From Echinococcus granulosus (lineage: Eukaryota > Platyhelminthes > Cestoda > Cyclophyllidea > Taeniidae), in contig NW_020170468.1 in NCBI RefSeq assembly GCF_000524195.1, positions 193,308 through 257,307 on the forward strand: DNA of 64,000 nt. The letters run 5' to 3'. Shown here piece after piece: positions 60,640-64,000 of this stretch. A program made the position numbers and the translations under genes. Each line of letters begins with the position of its first letter. Within the stretch, counting starts at the first letter, position 1. Below the pieces are notes generated by a model that saw only the letters and a program-made list of their open reading frames with translations, did not search any database and was not told the DNA's origin.

Positions 60640-62854
60640 GGTGATATAACGTTGAACAGTGTTTTAAATCGTAAAATTGACCTAAATAAGAGCTACTTAA
60701 CAGGTTATTGTGTCATTAGAACTTGAAGATTTATACTGACGTACCATACACGAGTTTTAATCCACAAGTTGTATACACCTATTAAGATGTAACATCTGCT
60801 TAATGATTTGGTGATTATTTTGGTTCACATAATTTCCTCCTAATAAGGTTATTCAAAATGGATAATTTAAGAGATTACTTAACCAAAAACACGAGCTAAA
60901 ATTTTTAAGCGTATGTAATTTTTGGTGCACGCTCGAATTTAATGAATAGCGCAACTTGGCAAATTTATACTAGAATCATATCGTGGATAACACTTTCACG
61001 TGTTTTACTAATGGCACATTTATCGTGTTGGGCCTTCCAACAAAACAATGAATAAATGTATCAGTTCTGTGTCAACCAGAATTATTGACCCCTTTAGCCA
61101 AGTTTGTATGCGTTGGCTCGCATTAATCATCCTTGCTTTATATTTTGCAATGTTTTTGGGCTTAACCAGAGAGGAATTTTGCATTTAACATTTAACTTTG
61201 CCCTGTACTAGCAGGTGTTATTTGCTTTCTACTGTTTTCCCACCAAGGATTCAAAAAGTCAGGATGAAATTGGCAAGATAATTCTTCGGGTGTAATTGTC
61301 ACACCCAGATTTTCCTATTCAATGTGACTTAAAGGAGCTTATGTAAGCAGTTGCAACTCACAGAGAGTGAATAATGTTGTGACGCAATGTACTCTCACTG
61401 CTTCTACACAAATGCCTCTCACATCGAACGCCAACACCTGAACTGTGACCTTCCGGTTAAACGAACAAAACCAATCCTCTTTTTTAATCGTAGGGGCATT
61501 TGAAGTATCGAAATGCTGGAAAATATTGATTCCAAACCTTTCCTCAGTTTAAGCTTTGAATTTGTCAGTGTGAAAGCTACAGACATTGCAATTAAGAAAC
61601 GAATCATTGCAAGCGACTGTTGGAAAGAGATCACAAATTAGGTTAATTTTACTCCCTTTTCATGGAAAAACTGAAAATAACTTATGAAAACAATATGATC
61701 TATTAAAAGCGAACATAAAGTAGCAATTAAAATTTGCGATCCAAGTGGAGCAAATCATCTATTTGCCTCAAATCTTGTAGATACCTACATCATTCGTAAA
61801 GGCCGACAGGGAATCGATGTAGAAAATCATTTTTCTTCCTCATTCTTAACAAGTTTGCCTTTTATAACTGCTTACACAGCAACTTTTAAATTAGCTTAAT
61901 TAACTGTGCTGACTATTCCGTCTTATTCATCAGATCTGATAAGGTGTTTGCGATCTCTTCAGCACCTTATTACTACGCACGAAGCCCTGCTTTACATAGT
62001 TGGTGCGTTTCACTTTATTTACCGAAGTTTTGTTTTAAACACAGCTAATTATCTATTACTCTCAATATGCTTCTTGAATGTTCTTTCTCATAGCATCCAG
62101 TGATATTTACTAATAATCTGGGTCATTAAGGTTGTATGGCTGACTAATAGAAATTTTAAAGACCTGTAGGGTGTAAGAAAGTAGTGTCTGCATCAAAATA
62201 CATCACTAATTTTTGGAGGTAGCTTTTTGTCCATAAATATATATTTAAAGGAGAGGTTTTAAAGTGATTCTTCTATTGAATTCAGATCATCATGATTATT
62301 GAGGTACTGACTAACATGACTTTTTAAACATCAGGTGACATATTTAAATTAATTTCTGCGACCGTAGTTCTTAGGTTCTTCGACTACGCCATAGATTGCC
62401 TCGTGAGTGGATGACTAAGACTCTGAAATAGCGGGCACCGTGAGCCAAGAATAGAGTCTAAATTCCGCTGACACTACCTAGGCATTTTCTCCATCACGTA
62501 GGTGGTAAGTGTTTAGATAGGTGAGGTGAAGTTGAGAACCCAATCAGATTGCCCCTAGCGGTGTGCATTCAACTACCTTTCAGCGACTTAAATACTTACG
62601 GATTCACAAAGTCAATCATTTGAGAGCGCCAGTTTGTTGGATTACCTAACAACTGTATTAACTGTAAGTATTTGCAACCTAGAGCAGACAACTTCACACT
62701 CCATTTCCACAGGAATTCTAATAATGTATTTGTTTTTTTTCTTCTTAGGAAAAAATAATGTCCGGTCTTTGTGAGGTACACTGGTGACTATATATATCCA
62801 TTTCAATTTTCACGGCTAAACATCAAATTTTCTTCCAAACTTCTTTAGATTAAC

Positions 62855-63351
62855 ATGTCATTTGACGAGTGTCTTGATGAGGCCAAGGCGAGACTAATCA
62901 TGGTGGCTTTCGTAAAATTTAACGATGAGGATTTCGAGAACCTTATGGCCACACTTCAGGAAATTAGCAAGGACTTCAAAAAGCTCATTATCCTCGCAGT
63001 CGACGCTACAAGAAATCTTGTGAGTTACTTCTCTTTACATGCCCTTCATTGGTTTCCTCGAATATGAAGAAAAATCGTCGTTCTTCTATTCCTTCTTCTC
63101 CAGCAACTTGCGCGTGATCTAAACGTTACCGCCTGTCCGACATTTCTCTTCTTCCGAAAGCGTACTCTTGTAAGTAGCTTAGGTACCAAGGTCCTCGTAT
63201 ATAATGCAAAATTAAGCCTGGTAATGGAATTAATCATGTTGTTTTGTTGTCACAGCTCGGTAGACGCGTGACCACCAAGCCGACCAAGCTCAAGAAGGAT
63301 GTTGAGAAGTATTCGAAAACCTTCATCGCCTGCCCTCAGGAGCGCGAATGA
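62855..63351 (+). CDS. thioredoxin-like protein lacking the CXXC active site
   Basis: Exons 62855-63019, 63104-63169 and 63256-63351 join in phase 0 to 108 residues, the usual length of a single-domain thioredoxin. The start lies 6 nt after a strong acceptor (AAACTTCTTTAG). The fold is clear: strand IMVAFVKF, helix ENLMATLQEISKDFKKL, strand LIILAVDAT, and LARDLNVTACPTFLFFRK with the conserved cis-proline (P67). Where thioredoxins have WCGPC, this protein reads NDEDF (23-27) with no gap, so the redox dithiol is absent. Cysteines remain only at 6, 66 and 103. A dithiol reductase role is excluded by sequence; a binding, chaperone-like or glutathione-related role is inference. The tail (KLKKDVEKYSKTFIACPQER) is basic. 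Confidence 0.85.
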
Positions 63352-63473
63352 GCTTGTCACTTTGATTTGTCTGTGAGTGTGTTTGTGTTAAGAGGTCCCA
63401 TGACTCACAAGCTCTCCCGCCGGTCTCATTTTTGTACATCCATTCAATGCAACCATCCATAGGGATTTTTGCA

Positions 63474-63479
63474 AATAAA
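63474..63479 (+). promoter_or_regulatory. poly(A) signal of the thioredoxin-like gene
   Basis: An AATAAA 122 nt after the stop codon. Confidence 0.6.
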
Positions 63480-63484
63480 TGACT

Positions 63485-64000
63485 TAGAAGCAAGAAGAGA
63501 TCCAGCTCAACAATTGATCTTCTGCAAATTTCCTAATTAATTTAAACCCTTTGTAATTTAAACCCTTTGGCTTTCTGCGCACTTTGGGCTGCACAACATC
63601 TTAGTGGTTTCACTTTGGGCCCGTAATTGCGTTAAAACATGTTTTTAGTAAAGGTAAAGCTGCAGGCACCAAATGATTGACGTTTATAACAATGAACGGC
63701 TTGAATCAAAAGGGGACTACTCCTTTCTGTAGGAATACAATAACGCACATTTAATCTGTCAAACAAATGCAAGAAAAAAATCTTCTAAAATAAACAATGA
63801 CAGTAGTAGCACTTGGTCCTTAGCACTATAGCCATCTGTGTTAAAGCTAGTAATTTCCTGTGTTAATAAAATTAAACAAAAAGTTAACTTAATTTTTATT
63901 TATTTACCTTGTTTGAGCCTTAAAAATATAAGTCAAGTTCTGTAAAAGTGTACATTTGACTGGTGAATAAATCCCAATGAAAAGGTTACCTATGAATAAA
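63485..64000. other. 3' flank, nothing recognised
   Basis: AT-rich sequence after the thioredoxin-like gene, with no coding or repeat signal that I can support. Confidence 0.5.

Larger units (their letters stand above)
52700..62848. other. long stretch with repeats and isolated candidate exons
   Basis: AT-rich, containing at least three copies of repeat family R and an AT microsatellite. No exon chain could be supported. Isolated candidates are the ORF at 60421-60639 (+), directly behind a strong acceptor, and an open block at 61438-61515 (-). Nothing else recognisable was seen. Confidence 0.4.

Noticed and set aside
1..64000. Bacterial-type features (operons with ribosome sites, CRISPR, insertion sequences)
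   Set aside because: Intron/exon structure and eukaryotic gene content throughout; no regularly spaced repeats or terminal-inverted-repeat transposons were seen.

Overview
The window looks like nuclear DNA of a parasitic flatworm (tapeworm or fluke): it is AT-rich, genes are cut into many short exons by introns of 42 bp to about 3 kb, and several start codons lie 1-8 nt behind a pyrimidine-rich 3' splice site, as expected where a spliced leader is added in trans. The organism call is inference. Protein similarities were recognised by eye and exon chains were checked only for GT/AG ends and reading-frame phase.

Layout. Bases 1-10852 (+) hold the 3' part of a large LOXHD1-like gene with PLAT domains around an AbfB-like beta-trefoil region. 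It converges on splicing factor 1 (14092-11514, -); a 100-N gap lies between them. Bases 14.1-22.5 kb are mostly non-coding but contain a candidate small secreted peptide precursor (18785-18305, -). Next come two closely packed minus-strand genes for mitochondrial proteins, a TMEM70-like gene (28058-27504) and the Obg GTPase MTG2/GTPBP5 (27414-22541), only 89 bp apart and probably one dicistronic unit. After a sparse stretch there is a C2H2 zinc-finger gene (35449-39271, +), a Ly6/three-finger surface protein (40119-39662, -), an eIF4A3-like DEAD-box helicase (41255-47903, +), an unrecognised minus-strand gene converging on it (49446-48179), and a small candidate gene at 52077-51352 (-). From 52.7 to 62.8 kb little is recognisable apart from repeats. 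The window ends with a complete thioredoxin-like gene that has lost its active-site cysteines (62855-63351, +).

Themes. RNA metabolism (SF1, eIF4A3-like helicase) and mitochondrial assembly or translation (TMEM70-like, MTG2) are represented, but only the TMEM70/MTG2 pair looks functionally or transcriptionally linked. Several exons have no ATG of their own and were found only by following splice sites and phase.
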